Origin: Salinibaculum litoreum
GTDB taxonomy: Archaea > Halobacteriota > Halobacteria > Halobacteriales > Haloarculaceae
Assembly: GCA_009789175.1 (NCBI GenBank)
Contig: CP046866.1
Span: forward strand, 1,612,001-1,676,000
Direction: 5' to 3'
DNA length: 64,000 nt
Below the pieces are notes generated by a model. The model saw only the letters and a program-made list of their open reading frames with translations. It had not been told where the DNA came from and made no database searches. This document shows, one piece after another, positions 1 through 8,368 of the stretch (positions are counted from its first letter, which is position 1; every line of letters begins with the position of its first letter). The translations under genes were made by a program, and so were the position numbers.

Positions 1-547
1 TCTTCAGGCCGACGAGGTCGTCGGTAACCCGGTCGACGAGTCCGTATGCGACCTGTCGGTTCTTGGCCGTGACTTCAAACGGCGTGTTGTCCGGCCCACC
101 GTCGACAGTCATCCCAGTAGTACCCTGGACGCTGACCGCATCGAGTCGGTTCGTCAGGGGGTCGTAGGCTTCGAAGGACGCGACCCAGTCGCTGGCGACT
201 TCGTCGACTTCCGGGTCGGCGACGAGGGACTCGATGGCCTGGCGTTTCCGATAGCTCCACAGCTCCTGGAACCCGAAGTCACTCACGTCTCGCGGTCCGA
301 CACGGCGCGCAGACGTGATGCGCTCGCCCGGCTCGGGTGGGTCTGACGGTTCGTCATCGTTCCCCTGCCCAGGCTCCTCGGAGGTGAGCGTCGCCGTTGG
401 GTCGGAGCTCTGATTCGTCGTCTCGTTTCCGTCGTCATCGCTCCCGGCACAGCCAGCGACCGCCACACCCGCTGTCGCACTGAGAGTAGCAACAAACTTG
501 CGACGGCTTACTGAGCGAAGTCGATCGTGTATGTCTTCGTTTGACAT
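1..547 (-). CDS. Tat-exported lipoprotein, 3' end outside window
   Basis: The reading frame opens at an ATG at 547 on the minus strand and runs off the left edge with no stop, so only the first 182 residues are visible. The N-terminus has a twin-arginine motif (SRRKF near residue 14), a short hydrophobic stretch and a lipobox (AVAGC), followed by an acidic, Ser/Thr-rich linker. This is the standard haloarchaeal plan for a Tat-exported lipoprotein held on the outer face of the membrane. The rest of the visible protein is soluble and I recognise no family. An AT-rich TATA-like stretch lies 29-38 bases before the start, which supports this start. It is transcribed away from the halocyanin gene. 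Function unknown. Confidence 0.8.
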   Translation of the reverse strand, partial: MSNEDIHDRLRSVSRRKFVATLSATAGVAVAGCAGSDDDGNETTNQSSDPTATLTSEEPGQGNDDEPSDPPEPGERITSARRVGPRDVSDFGFQELWSYRKRQAIESLVADPEVDEVASDWVASFEAYDPLTNRLDAVSVQGTTGMTVDGGPDNTPFEVTAKNRQVAYGLVDRVTDDLVGLK

Positions 548-575
548 GGCCTGGCAGATTATAGATACACCTTTT

Positions 576-585
576 ATTTATAAAT
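576..585 (-). promoter_or_regulatory. TATA box of the left-edge lipoprotein gene
   Basis: A TTTATAAATA-like stretch on the minus strand sits about 29-38 bases before the ATG at 547, slightly further than a leaderless start would need. It stands out in an otherwise G+C-rich region. The remaining bases up to 833 hold only this promoter and the halocyanin promoter. Confidence 0.5.
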
Positions 586-799
586 TTGGGTGATTGTATT
601 GGTCGTCGGCAACGTGTAGAAACACCACTAGTAACCGCCAACTAGGGGACAATCGGCAGTCTTGTCCACTCTTACCGGAGTGGTACTACCAGAGTTGTGC
701 TGTCACGCGGAGTGTTCCGGCTGGAATTCGACAGTCGGACGATTATACTATCACATATATTGCGGCTATTTGAGAATACTATAATCCAATTTCCACAAG

Positions 800-808
800 C
801 TATATAAC
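800..808 (+). promoter_or_regulatory. TATA box of the halocyanin gene
   Basis: The sequence CTATATAAC is centred about 30 bases before the halocyanin ATG at 834, as expected for a haloarchaeal promoter with little or no leader. Confidence 0.6.
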
Positions 809-833
809 CACACTCCCGTTCGAATGTACTCAT

Positions 834-1349
834 ATGGAGCGTTCAGTAGACAGACGGACGGTCCTGCGGACCTCCGGCATCGCGCTGGCCGGGGTCGTCG
901 CGGGCTGTAGTGGCGACTCGTCCGATGACGAAACGACAGAGAATGGAACAGCGGAACCGACGGAATCGGGCACGCCCGATGGGACGGAGACGCCGAGCCA
1001 GCCCAGCGTGGAGTCGTTCCTCTCGAATACGTCGAACTTCGACGGCATCGAGGACATGACTGGGACGGATTCGGTCGGCATCGATGTCGGAACGGAGGCC
1101 AACGGCGCGTACTACGGCTTCTCCCCGGCGGCAATCCGTGTTGACACCGGCACGACAGTCACCTGGACCTGGACCGGACAGGGTGGCATTCACAACGTCG
1201 CCGCACAGCACGGTGCTGACTTCGCGAGCGAACAGACATCGGACGAAGGTCACACGTTCGAGCAGACGTTCGACTCCTCGGGGACCGTACTGTACGCCTG
1301 TGTCCCGCACAAGGGTGCTGGGATGAAAGGCGCAATCGTCGTCGAGTAA
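834..1349 (+). CDS. halocyanin-type blue copper lipoprotein
   Basis: This 171-residue protein is a small membrane-anchored electron carrier of the plastocyanin/halocyanin family. It begins with a Tat signal (DRRTVLRT) and a lipobox (VVAGC), followed by an acidic Ser/Thr linker and a C-terminal cupredoxin domain of about 95 residues. The type-1 copper ligands are recognisable: a His in GGIHNV, a Cys and a His in YACVPHK, and a Met in GAGMKG. Halocyanins shuttle electrons between respiratory complexes on the outer membrane face. The next gene follows seven bases after the stop, so the two are probably co-transcribed. The exact redox partner cannot be told from sequence. Confidence 0.9.
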   Translation: MERSVDRRTVLRTSGIALAGVVAGCSGDSSDDETTENGTAEPTESGTPDGTETPSQPSVESFLSNTSNFDGIEDMTGTDSVGIDVGTEANGAYYGFSPAAIRVDTGTTVTWTWTGQGGIHNVAAQHGADFASEQTSDEGHTFEQTFDSSGTVLYACVPHKGAGMKGAIVVE

Positions 1350-1356
1350 ACAGCCC

Positions 1357-1986
1357 ATGAGTACCGGAGGCCTCCATCGCTGGGGCATCCGGGTTTTCGC
1401 AGTCGTATTGCTCTGTGCCAGTCTGACAGCGGTGCCACAGCCGGTTCTGGGTCACGGCTACCCGGACGAGTGTACGCCCCAGGCAGCGACCGAGGCGACG
1501 ATTCACCAGGATGTCTTCGTCACTCCCGATGACAGACACGTCGTCGCAGTGCCGGTCTCGGAAGGCGACCGCGTGTACGTACTCCAGCGGGCACAGGACG
1601 GTCGGGCTGTCGGCGTGTGGCACAGGACGATAACCGAAACCGGGTCAGGGGAACAGAACTGGAGTGTCAGCGAGGCCGGGACGATAGAAAATGCGAGTGG
1701 CGTCGACACAGCGACACGAACGGTCGTCAACGACTCCGGGACGTACAGTATCACAGTCGAGGACCCGGAGACAGCGTACCTGTGTATCGGGAACGAAGTC
1801 GCAGGTGATACCGTCTCGGAACCGTTCCAGTGGGAGATTCGATACGCAGTCAACGAGCAACCCGACTGGTGGACACAGCCGACAACACAGTCGTCTGCTG
1901 AATCATCCGGGACGGTAGGGGCTGGGTTCGGAGCGATGGCGGCAGTCGTTGGACTGCTCGTGCTGGTCGTGTGTCGAGCGAGATAG
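1357..1986 (+). CDS. secreted, C-terminally anchored protein of unknown function
   Basis: The 209-residue product has an N-terminal signal peptide (a hydrophobic segment ending near residue 32, before GHGYPDECT) and one hydrophobic C-terminal segment followed by a short basic tail. It is therefore probably an extracytoplasmic domain held by one membrane helix. The C-terminus resembles archaeal sorting signals, but I do not see a clean PGF motif. The middle is rich in Thr, Ser and acidic residues and has two cysteines that could form a disulfide. Its place directly after halocyanin suggests a shared transcript and perhaps a role in the same surface electron-transfer system, but that is inference. 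Confidence 0.7.
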   Translation: MSTGGLHRWGIRVFAVVLLCASLTAVPQPVLGHGYPDECTPQAATEATIHQDVFVTPDDRHVVAVPVSEGDRVYVLQRAQDGRAVGVWHRTITETGSGEQNWSVSEAGTIENASGVDTATRTVVNDSGTYSITVEDPETAYLCIGNEVAGDTVSEPFQWEIRYAVNEQPDWWTQPTTQSSAESSGTVGAGFGAMAAVVGLLVLVVCRAR

Positions 1987-2003
1987 AGAAGGAAAGCGCT
2001 GCG

Positions 2004-3833
2004 TCAGTAGCTACGTTCTTTGGGCTCGTAGGTCTGGTCGAAGCCTTCGAGCATGACGGGCTTGTAGTAGAGGTTCACGTCGCCGTCGTTCCACTGTAGC
2101 ATCGTGTGCTTGAGCCATTCGTCGTCCTTGCGCTCCTGGTGCTTTTTGCGCCAGTGAGCGCCACGGAACTCCTCACGAGCGAGCGCGCCGAGCGTGATGG
2201 CTTCGGCGAGGTCGATGATGTTGCGGGTCTCGATAGTGTGAATCAGGTCCGTGTTGAACGTCCGCGAGGGGTCGGAGACGCCGACGTGTTTGTACTGCTC
2301 GCGGGCCTTGCGGATGTCCTCGAGGGCCTGCTTGAGGTTGTCTTCCTCCCGGAAGACGTTCACGTTGGCCGTCATCGTCTCCTGGATGTCGTCCCGGACT
2401 TCGGCGTGGTTGACACCGTCGCGCTCCAGCAGCGTCTCGATGCGCTCCTGTTCGCGTGCGACGGCATCTTCGATGACCGTCTCGGGGTCCGCCATCGCTC
2501 CACCGTCGGCGACGGCGTCGCCGTCCGTGCTATCCAGCGCACCGGGTGAGACCGGCGTGTCGACATCGCCGTCCTCGCTCTCGGCGGAGGGACCGGTCGG
2601 GATCTGTGCGTCGCCGAGGTCCTTGCCCGCGGCGTCCCGGCCGGCCCGGGCACCGAACACGAGCAGTTCCGGCAGGGCATTTCCGCCGAGGCGGTTCGCG
2701 CCGTGCATCGAGACACAGGCACACTCGCCCGCCGCATAGAGGCCGTTGATGCAGGTCTCGCCGTTCTCGTCGGTCTCGATGCCGCCCATCTCGTAGTGCT
2801 GGCCGGGCTTGACCGGCATCGGCTCGTCGAGGCCGTCGACGCCCTCGAAGTCCTCTGCGAGGTGGAGGATGTTCTCCAGGCGGTCGAGGATGCGCTCCTC
2901 GCCGAGGTGGCGCATGTCCAGGTGGACGTACTCGTCCTCGATACCGCGGCCCTCGTTGACCTCGGTGAGTTCGGCACGCGAGACCACGTCACGCGAGGCG
3001 AGTTCGCCGTCGTTGTTCGCGTAGCCGTACTCGAACATCAGGCGCTCTTCCTCGTCGTTGTAGAGGATGCCACCCTCGCCACGGACACCCTCTGAGATGA
3101 GCACACCCGTCGAGGGCAGCGTCGTCGGGTGGAACTGGACGAACTCCATGTCCTCGATGGGGACGCCAGCGCGGTAGGCCATCGCCTGCCCGTCGCCGGT
3201 GTTGGCGACGGCGTTGGTCGTGTGGTCGAAGACCTGACCGAGGCCACCGGTCGCCAGGATGACGCCGTTGTTGGCGTGGAACCCGGCAATCTCGCCGGAT
3301 TTGATGTCGTGGGCCACACAGCCGTGGCACTCGCGGTCCTCGGGGTCGTCGTGGTCGGTGACCGCGAGGTTGGTGACGTACCACTCGTCGTAGACCTCGA
3401 TGCCCCGCTTGACGACCTGCTCGTACATCGTGTGCAGCAGGTGGTGGCCAGTCTCGGCACCCGCGTAGGTCGTCCGCGGGAACGAGAGTCCGCCGAAGGG
3501 ACGCTGGGAGACTTTCCCGTCTTCCTCACGCGAGAAGGGCATGCCCCAGTGTTCGAGCTGGATGACCTCGTCGGGGGCCTCCTGTGCGAACGTATCGACT
3601 GCCGGGGCGTCCGAGAGGTAGTCGGCCCCTTTCATCGTGTCGTACGCGTGCAGGTCCCAGGAGTCCTCCTCGTGGAGTGCAGCGTTGATACCACCCTCGG
3701 CTGCACCGGTGTGACTGCGCACCGGGTGGAGCTTTGTCACCAGAGCGACATCCGCTCCTTCCTCGTGCGCTGCAATCGCCGCGCGAAGGCCGGCGCCGCC
3801 CGCGCCGACCACGATAACGTCATGTTCGTACAT
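2004..3833 (-). CDS. sdhA: succinate dehydrogenase flavoprotein subunit
   Basis: SdhA (609 residues) oxidises succinate to fumarate with covalently bound FAD in respiratory complex II. The N-terminal dinucleotide fold is clear (VVGAGGAGLRAA), followed by the flavin-attachment region (RSHTGAAEGGINAAL), the substrate loop (HPTTL) and the active-site region (RGEGG). Residues of roughly 390-450 form an acidic, Ser/Gly-rich insertion just before the C-terminal helical domain, a halophile-style addition. It is the last gene of the minus-strand order sdhC-sdhD-sdhB-sdhA. The 49-base gap after sdhB is the largest in the operon. Confidence 0.97.
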   Translation of the reverse strand: MYEHDVIVVGAGGAGLRAAIAAHEEGADVALVTKLHPVRSHTGAAEGGINAALHEEDSWDLHAYDTMKGADYLSDAPAVDTFAQEAPDEVIQLEHWGMPFSREEDGKVSQRPFGGLSFPRTTYAGAETGHHLLHTMYEQVVKRGIEVYDEWYVTNLAVTDHDDPEDRECHGCVAHDIKSGEIAGFHANNGVILATGGLGQVFDHTTNAVANTGDGQAMAYRAGVPIEDMEFVQFHPTTLPSTGVLISEGVRGEGGILYNDEEERLMFEYGYANNDGELASRDVVSRAELTEVNEGRGIEDEYVHLDMRHLGEERILDRLENILHLAEDFEGVDGLDEPMPVKPGQHYEMGGIETDENGETCINGLYAAGECACVSMHGANRLGGNALPELLVFGARAGRDAAGKDLGDAQIPTGPSAESEDGDVDTPVSPGALDSTDGDAVADGGAMADPETVIEDAVAREQERIETLLERDGVNHAEVRDDIQETMTANVNVFREEDNLKQALEDIRKAREQYKHVGVSDPSRTFNTDLIHTIETRNIIDLAEAITLGALAREEFRGAHWRKKHQERKDDEWLKHTMLQWNDGDVNLYYKPVMLEGFDQTYEPKERSY

Positions 3834-3882
3834 TGTGATGTTGTATTGGCTTAGGACTGGATTGTCTTGATTCTGTCGTGCG

Positions 3883-4749
3883 TTACCAGAACTTCAGGTT
3901 GTTCTTGACCGCTTCGCGTTTGAGTTCCTGAATGTGCTCGGTCAGGGGGATGTCCTTCGGACACACTTCAGTGCAGGAGAACTGGGTCTGACAGCGCCAG
4001 ACACCGTGTTCCTGTTCGATGATGCGGAGTCGTTCCTGCTTGCGGTTCTCCCCTTCGCGTTCGTCCATCGCAAAGCGATAGGCCTTGTTGATGGCCGCCG
4101 GCCCGAGGTACTCGTTGTCGCCTGCAGCGATGTTACACGAAGACATGCAGGCCCCACACCAGATACATCGCGTCGCCATCTTGACGTACTCGCGGTTCTC
4201 CGGCGTCTGGCGCTGCTCTTCGAGTTCGCCGTCGGGCGTCTCGTCGGGGTCGAAGAAGGGTTCGACGGCGTGCATCTGGTCGTAGAAGTGTTCCATGTCC
4301 ACGACCAGGTCCTTCACGACATCCTGATGCGGCAGGGGTTCGATACGGATTGGGTCTTCGAGGTCGCCGACCTGCGTCTTACAGCCCAGCCGTTGCTTGC
4401 CGTTGATGAACAGCGCGTCCGACCCACAGACAGCCTGTCGGCAGGAGTGTCGGAAGGTCAGCGAGGAGTCGTAGTGGTCCCGCGCGTAGATGAGCGCGTC
4501 GAGGATGGTCATCCCCTTGTGGAACGGGACGATGAAATCATCGAAGCGTGGCTCTTCTTTCCCTTCGACTTCGGGGTCGTAGCGGAACACCTTCAGCCGA
4601 CGGGTCTGCTCGGCCTCGTCGAGTTCGGCCTCGACGCGCTTGGCTCGATTTTCGGCGCGCTGGCGTTTGATTTCACGCCGCCGCTCGCCGGGCGATTGCT
4701 CCTCGATTTCCTCGTCTTCGGTCTCTTTGGTTTCGATTTGCGTGCTCAT
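3883..4749 (-). CDS. sdhB: succinate dehydrogenase iron-sulfur subunit
   Basis: SdhB (288 residues) carries electrons from SdhA to quinone through three iron-sulfur clusters. The N-terminal plant-ferredoxin-like domain has CRQAVCGSD followed by a fourth Cys in RLGC, so one [2Fe-2S] position is Asp instead of Cys, which is also known in other archaeal and bacterial SdhB. The C-terminal domain has two cysteine groups (CIWCGACMSSC and CQTQFSC-x3-CP) for the [4Fe-4S] and [3Fe-4S] clusters. A charged N-terminal extension of about 50 residues, rich in Glu, Lys and Arg, precedes the ferredoxin domain. It starts three bases after sdhD ends. Confidence 0.97.
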   Translation of the reverse strand: MSTQIETKETEDEEIEEQSPGERRREIKRQRAENRAKRVEAELDEAEQTRRLKVFRYDPEVEGKEEPRFDDFIVPFHKGMTILDALIYARDHYDSSLTFRHSCRQAVCGSDALFINGKQRLGCKTQVGDLEDPIRIEPLPHQDVVKDLVVDMEHFYDQMHAVEPFFDPDETPDGELEEQRQTPENREYVKMATRCIWCGACMSSCNIAAGDNEYLGPAAINKAYRFAMDEREGENRKQERLRIIEQEHGVWRCQTQFSCTEVCPKDIPLTEHIQELKREAVKNNLKFW

Positions 4750-4752
4750 GAA

Positions 4753-5118
4753 TTAGAACAGGTTCGTCATTGCGATTGCGACGCGGGTTCCCTGTGCGAC
4801 CAGCAGCAAGCCAGCAAGTGCCAACACGCCGCCGACGACTTTCTTCCGGGTTCCCTGGATGCCCATGTTGACCAGAGCGTTGTAGACGCCGTTGACGCCG
4901 TGGAAGGTGGCCGTCACGAGGAACAGCCACATCGTGGCGAAGTAGCCGACCTGGCTCATACGTGCCTGCGTGCCCATGAACGTAATCTGGTCAGCGTGGT
5001 TCACGAAGTGCAACAGGACGAAGTGAAATGCCAGTACGCCGATGAGGAAGACGGCGGTCACCCGCTGCATGAGCCACCGTCGTCCGCCGCGTTTGAACGA
5101 AGAGTAGTGTTCGGCCAT
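4753..5118 (-). CDS. sdhD: succinate dehydrogenase membrane anchor subunit SdhD
   Basis: This 121-residue protein has three predicted membrane helices and sits between sdhC and sdhB. It forms half of the complex II membrane anchor, with quinone and heme b binding shared with SdhC. Histidines that could serve as heme ligands lie in the first helix region (LAFHFVLLHFVNHAD) and in the second (FHGVNGVYN). Assignment rests on length, topology and position, because anchor subunits diverge fast. It begins two bases after sdhC stops. Confidence 0.9.
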   Translation of the reverse strand: MAEHYSSFKRGGRRWLMQRVTAVFLIGVLAFHFVLLHFVNHADQITFMGTQARMSQVGYFATMWLFLVTATFHGVNGVYNALVNMGIQGTRKKVVGGVLALAGLLLVAQGTRVAIAMTNLF

Positions 5119-5120
5119 GG

Positions 5121-5516
5121 TTACAGGAACTTCCCTCCCAGGAACGTCGGAACGCTCGCGACCACGATAGCACCGGTAAGAACCAGCGAGGCGTAGAAGC
5201 TACGGTCCTGTTGGTCCAGTCCGAACCCGAGGTCGACGAACAGCAGTCGGATGCCGTTCAGGATGTGGAACACGGCCACCGCCAGCAGGCCGATTTCGAG
5301 GAACCGCACGACGAGCAGCGCTTCCAGTCCCTGCAACGTACCCGTATACAGTTCCGCGCCGCCGGTTGCCGTACTCAGCACAGCGATGTGTGTAAAGAGG
5401 TAGCCGACGAGCACCCAGCCGGTGAACTTGTGGAAAATCCAGGCCCACATCCCGGCTGAGAACTCGCGCCACCGTCCGAAGTCCTCGACGGTGCCTCGGT
5501 CGTACGCTTGACTCAT
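5121..5516 (-). CDS. sdhC: succinate dehydrogenase cytochrome b subunit SdhC
   Basis: SdhC (131 residues) is the first gene of the operon and the other half of the complex II membrane anchor. It has three hydrophobic helices, with histidines in [15 protein letters not shown] and VAVFHILNG as candidate heme b and quinone ligands. The HKFTG segment and the ILNGIRLL segment are typical of the cytochrome b556 family. The ATG at 5516 has a TATA-like CTATTT at about -27, which fits leaderless transcription of the whole sdhCDBA unit. Confidence 0.92.
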   Translation of the reverse strand: MSQAYDRGTVEDFGRWREFSAGMWAWIFHKFTGWVLVGYLFTHIAVLSTATGGAELYTGTLQGLEALLVVRFLEIGLLAVAVFHILNGIRLLFVDLGFGLDQQDRSFYASLVLTGAIVVASVPTFLGGKFL

Positions 5517-5540
5517 ATATTGGGGCGTTGGCTTGCTCGC

Positions 5541-5547
5541 AAATAGT
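5541..5547 (-). promoter_or_regulatory. TATA-like element of the sdhCDBA operon
   Basis: On the minus strand CTATTTG lies about 27 bases before the sdhC ATG at 5516. The rest of 5548-5726 holds no supportable gene. It contains one small perfect hairpin (GTTCTAC / GTAGAAC, around 5618-5638). Confidence 0.45.
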
Positions 5548-5726
5548 AGTTTCTACACGCGTCCGGCGGACGACCCCGCAACGTCCCCGAAATTGGGCGT
5601 TCTGTCACTCACACGGTGGGTTCTACCCAGCCAGTAGAACATGTACGGTCCTACGACCGGCACACCGGGGAACCCCACGGGGCGGTGCCCTGGTCGAGAG
5701 TGGACCAACCCGTGGGAGTCCGTGCG

Positions 5727-6161
5727 CTACTCGCGCGGAAAGAGGACCTGCGAGCGCATCGACTGCACCAGTTCGTCGTTCTGATTGTACGTCTCGGTGA
5801 CCGAGATGACGACGCCGCGGTCCTCGTCCCACGGCTCCTTGTCGACGGCTTCAGTTTCAATCGAGAGTTCATCGCCGGGCCGGACCGGTTGCTTCCAGCG
5901 CAGTCCCTCCAGACCCGGCGACCCCATCGCACCGGATTCCAGCAGGTAGCCATCGACGAGCAGCCGCATCGTCATCGCTGCCGTATGCCAGCCGCTGGCG
6001 ACGAGGGTGCCAAACATCGACTCCTCTGCGGCCTCGGGGTCGATATGAAACGGCTGTGGGTCGTACTGCTCGGCAAACCGCATGATTTCCTCGCGAGTCA
6101 CCTCATAGCTGCCAAAGCGTCGGGTCTTCCCCAACTGGACGGCTTCGTAGGTACTGTCCAT
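5727..6161 (-). CDS. MaoC-like hot-dog-fold protein (dehydratase or thioesterase-like)
   Basis: The 144-residue product has the single hot-dog fold of the MaoC family. The hydratase signature is visible as FAEQYDPQPFHIDPEAA, with Asp and His as likely catalytic residues, then ASGWHTAAMTMRLLVD. Proteins of this kind hydrate enoyl-CoA esters or act on related acyl-CoA substrates. Haloarchaea carry many copies and the substrate cannot be inferred here. It is transcribed in the same direction as coxB, whose stop lies 37 bases upstream, so the two could share a transcript. Confidence 0.85.
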   Translation of the reverse strand: MDSTYEAVQLGKTRRFGSYEVTREEIMRFAEQYDPQPFHIDPEAAEESMFGTLVASGWHTAAMTMRLLVDGYLLESGAMGSPGLEGLRWKQPVRPGDELSIETEAVDKEPWDEDRGVVISVTETYNQNDELVQSMRSQVLFPRE

Positions 6162-6198
6162 GTGAGGGGAACGAGCGCGAGTGAAAAGAACGAACCGT

Positions 6199-6966
6199 TT
6201 ACGAGTCGCTGCTCTGGTTTTCGAGGAACTGCTCGAACTCCTCTTGGCTCACGACTTCGACGGTCCCGAGCATCTGGGAGTGACCCTGACCACAGTACTC
6301 GGCACAGTAGAGCTGGTGTTCGCCCTCGTTGTTGGCCTTCGTCAGGAGGGTGTTGTAGCTCCCGGGGAAGGCGTCGGATTTCAGACCGAGGCCGGGGACG
6401 TGGAAGGCGTGCAGCCAGTCGTTGGACGTGATGTTCAGCCGCACGGGCCTGTCGGTCGGTATGACCAGCCCCTGCTCGTCAGTGCTCGCCTGACTGTACT
6501 CGACGGTCGCGTTCTGTCCAGTCACGTTCTCGACCGTCCCGTTGGGGTAGGTGTACGTCCAGAGGTACTTCTGGCCGGTCACCTGAATCTCGATGGGTTC
6601 CTGGTCGTCGTCGATAGCCTGGTTGGACCCATCGGAGACGTAGGGGCTGGCCATCACAGTGTATGCGCCCGCACCGACCGCAACGAGGATGATAGCCGTC
6701 GCGACCGTCCAGACGATTTCGAGGCGACGGTTCTCCCGAGTCGGCAGCGGGTTCTCCTGTTTGCGGTACTTCCAGACGGTGTAGACGAGGATACCCTCGA
6801 CGAGCACCGCGATTGGGACGGCCAGATACAGCATCCAACTGTTGAGGCCCCGGATGAGCTCCTCTGTCGTCGTGTCTGCCGTCGACTGGGCAGCGGCAGG
6901 GTCAACGACGACGGCGAGCAAGAGCGCAGCGAGGAACGCGGTGAGCCCGACACGTCGCTGTTTCAT
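6199..6966 (-). CDS. coxB: cytochrome c oxidase subunit II (CuA subunit)
   Basis: This 255-residue protein is subunit II of a heme-copper terminal oxidase. It has a signal-like first helix, two transmembrane helices and a C-terminal cupredoxin domain facing outside. The binuclear CuA site is intact: a His in WLHAFHVPGLG and the motif CAEYCGQGHSQM, supplying two Cys, a His, a Met and the bridging Glu carbonyl. The open frame extends 35 codons further upstream, but I place the start at the ATG at 6966 because a TATA box lies 27-30 bases before it and the next residues form a normal signal sequence. No subunit I gene is next to it. A heme O synthase gene lies about 4 kb away. Confidence 0.93.
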   Translation of the reverse strand: MKQRRVGLTAFLAALLLAVVVDPAAAQSTADTTTEELIRGLNSWMLYLAVPIAVLVEGILVYTVWKYRKQENPLPTRENRRLEIVWTVATAIILVAVGAGAYTVMASPYVSDGSNQAIDDDQEPIEIQVTGQKYLWTYTYPNGTVENVTGQNATVEYSQASTDEQGLVIPTDRPVRLNITSNDWLHAFHVPGLGLKSDAFPGSYNTLLTKANNEGEHQLYCAEYCGQGHSQMLGTVEVVSQEEFEQFLENQSSDS

Positions 6967-6991
6967 GCGTGAGCCAGGCTTAGGATTTGCT

Positions 6992-7000
6992 GCATAAATA
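6992..7000 (-). promoter_or_regulatory. TATA box of coxB
   Basis: TATTTATGC on the minus strand is centred about 29 bases before the ATG at 6966. This decides the coxB start over the longer open frame. Confidence 0.6.
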
Positions 7001-7134
7001 GCTACTGTCTTCGGAAGGGCCAAACCCCGACAGTACGGGAAAAGCACGCGGTAGCAGCCGCTTTTGTCCACCGCCAGGCTGTCACAGTAGCCGCTCTGTC
7101 CAGTACCGGAACCAGTGTGAGCGACGCGAAACGC

Positions 7135-8226
7135 TCAGGTCCGGCGGCGGGCCAGCAATCCGACAGCAGCAATCGCAGCAACCGCGACAACGACCGTGAA
7201 GCCACCGCCGAAGGTGTTCGCCGCCTCCTCGTCCTCGGCTTCACCGCCTGCGCCACACTGTGCGGGCTCGGGCGTTTCGACGTTCTCGAAGTCGATTTGG
7301 CTGTAGGCCTCGGGGTGGAACGTCTCGGCGACGGTCCGCAACACGCGCGTCGTCCGGGGGGCGGGCTGGTTGATGTAGTTGGGGTTCACGCGGACGATCT
7401 GGTCCTCACGAACGGCAGTCGAGCCGTTGACCGCATCGTTCTGGGGAACGGGGAACCCCTCCTGCATAAGCAGCCATTCCGGGTCCTGTGTGGCGACAAT
7501 CTCCGGGCTGAGAACGTCGTAGCCATCAATCGCATCAGCGGCAATGTTCTCCCCGCCGGCGGAGGTGATGATGTCGGTGATGAACGTGTTACTGCCGGCA
7601 GTGTAACCCCCGCCCATCGGGTAGTAGACGCGGGGCTGGTCCTCACCCTCGACGCCGTCCTCGATGGCGTCGACAGTCCCTTCCATCTCAGCGGTGGTTT
7701 CAGCAGCAGCCTGGAACTCGCCGACGAGTTGGCCGGTCAGTTCTGTCTTCGCGGCCACGTCCGCAAAGGAGGTCGCAGCGTCGAAGTGGTAAACGGTGAG
7801 TCCAGCATCACGGAGCGTCTCGACCGCGTCCTTATTGGTGGTGTTCGGCGCGAGCACGAGGTCGGGGTCCAGGCCGACGACTTTCTCGTTGACTGGCTGT
7901 CCCCGTGCGTTGACCACGTTCTCTTTTGACTTCGAGCCCTCCAGATAGGCGGTATACTGATTGACCGGCATGCCGACGACCTTGTCCTCGGCACCGATTT
8001 CCCACATCGTCTGTGCGGCGCTCGGACCAAGAACGACGACCCGCTCTGGCTCTTCCTCGACAGTCACCTCGGTCCCGGTCGCGTCCGTCGCCGAGACCGG
8101 GAACTCACAATCGACTGTCCCCGGGTCGTGGTCGGCGGCGACCGCCGGCGAACTCCCGCCGACCGCACCCGTGAGGGGTGCGAGCACGACCAGTAGCACT
8201 AACAGCGTCAGAACGTTTCGTTGCAT
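7135..8226 (-). CDS. btuF: corrinoid ABC transporter substrate-binding protein
   Basis: BtuF (363 residues) captures cobalamin or other corrinoids outside the cell for the BtuCD permease. It has a signal peptide, then a class III periplasmic-binding-protein fold with the usual opening (ERVVVLGPSAAQTMWEIGAEDKVVG) and the loop region GLDPDLVLAP. A low-complexity acidic stretch leads to a C-terminal hydrophobic helix and RRRT tail after FGGGF, which resembles the archaeal PGF-CTERM surface anchor. The start is the ATG at 8226, not the non-ATG codon nine codons upstream. It is divergent from btuC, with a 142-base shared promoter region. Confidence 0.92.
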   Translation of the reverse strand: MQRNVLTLLVLLVVLAPLTGAVGGSSPAVAADHDPGTVDCEFPVSATDATGTEVTVEEEPERVVVLGPSAAQTMWEIGAEDKVVGMPVNQYTAYLEGSKSKENVVNARGQPVNEKVVGLDPDLVLAPNTTNKDAVETLRDAGLTVYHFDAATSFADVAAKTELTGQLVGEFQAAAETTAEMEGTVDAIEDGVEGEDQPRVYYPMGGGYTAGSNTFITDIITSAGGENIAADAIDGYDVLSPEIVATQDPEWLLMQEGFPVPQNDAVNGSTAVREDQIVRVNPNYINQPAPRTTRVLRTVAETFHPEAYSQIDFENVETPEPAQCGAGGEAEDEEAANTFGGGFTVVVAVAAIAAVGLLARRRT

Positions 8227-8275
8227 ACTCCCTCCTGCGAGAGACGGCAACAAGTATGTGACTAACTCAATCAGG

Positions 8276-8291
8276 GTTGTGACTTTTCAAC
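8276..8291. promoter_or_regulatory. candidate B12-regulon operator between btuF and btuC
   Basis: GTTGTGACTTTTCAAC is an imperfect inverted repeat (GTTG and CAAC arms). It has the same length and arms as the dyad upstream of the second CbiX-like gene at 41324-41339. It lies about 50-65 bases before btuF and 78-93 before btuC, further from the core promoters than the other copies. Confidence 0.35.
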
Positions 8292-8368
8292 GGACATAGA
8301 GATAGGACAAATCTCATTGTGGGAATGCAACAGGTATTTGCTTGCTGCAAGTCGAGTTTTCCGGAGAG

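Noticed and set aside
3934..5196. Long plus-strand frame opposite sdhB/sdhD
   Set aside because: It is a shadow of the succinate dehydrogenase genes, without recognisable domains.
8227..8368. A cobalamin riboswitch before btu or cbi genes
   Set aside because: No B12-box-like sequence or long structured leader is visible. The haloarchaeal promoters here appear leaderless, leaving no room for one before cbiT, cobN or cbtB.
8342..8368. TTG start of btuC at 8342
   Set aside because: The ATG nine codons later gives a normal N-terminus and is preferred.
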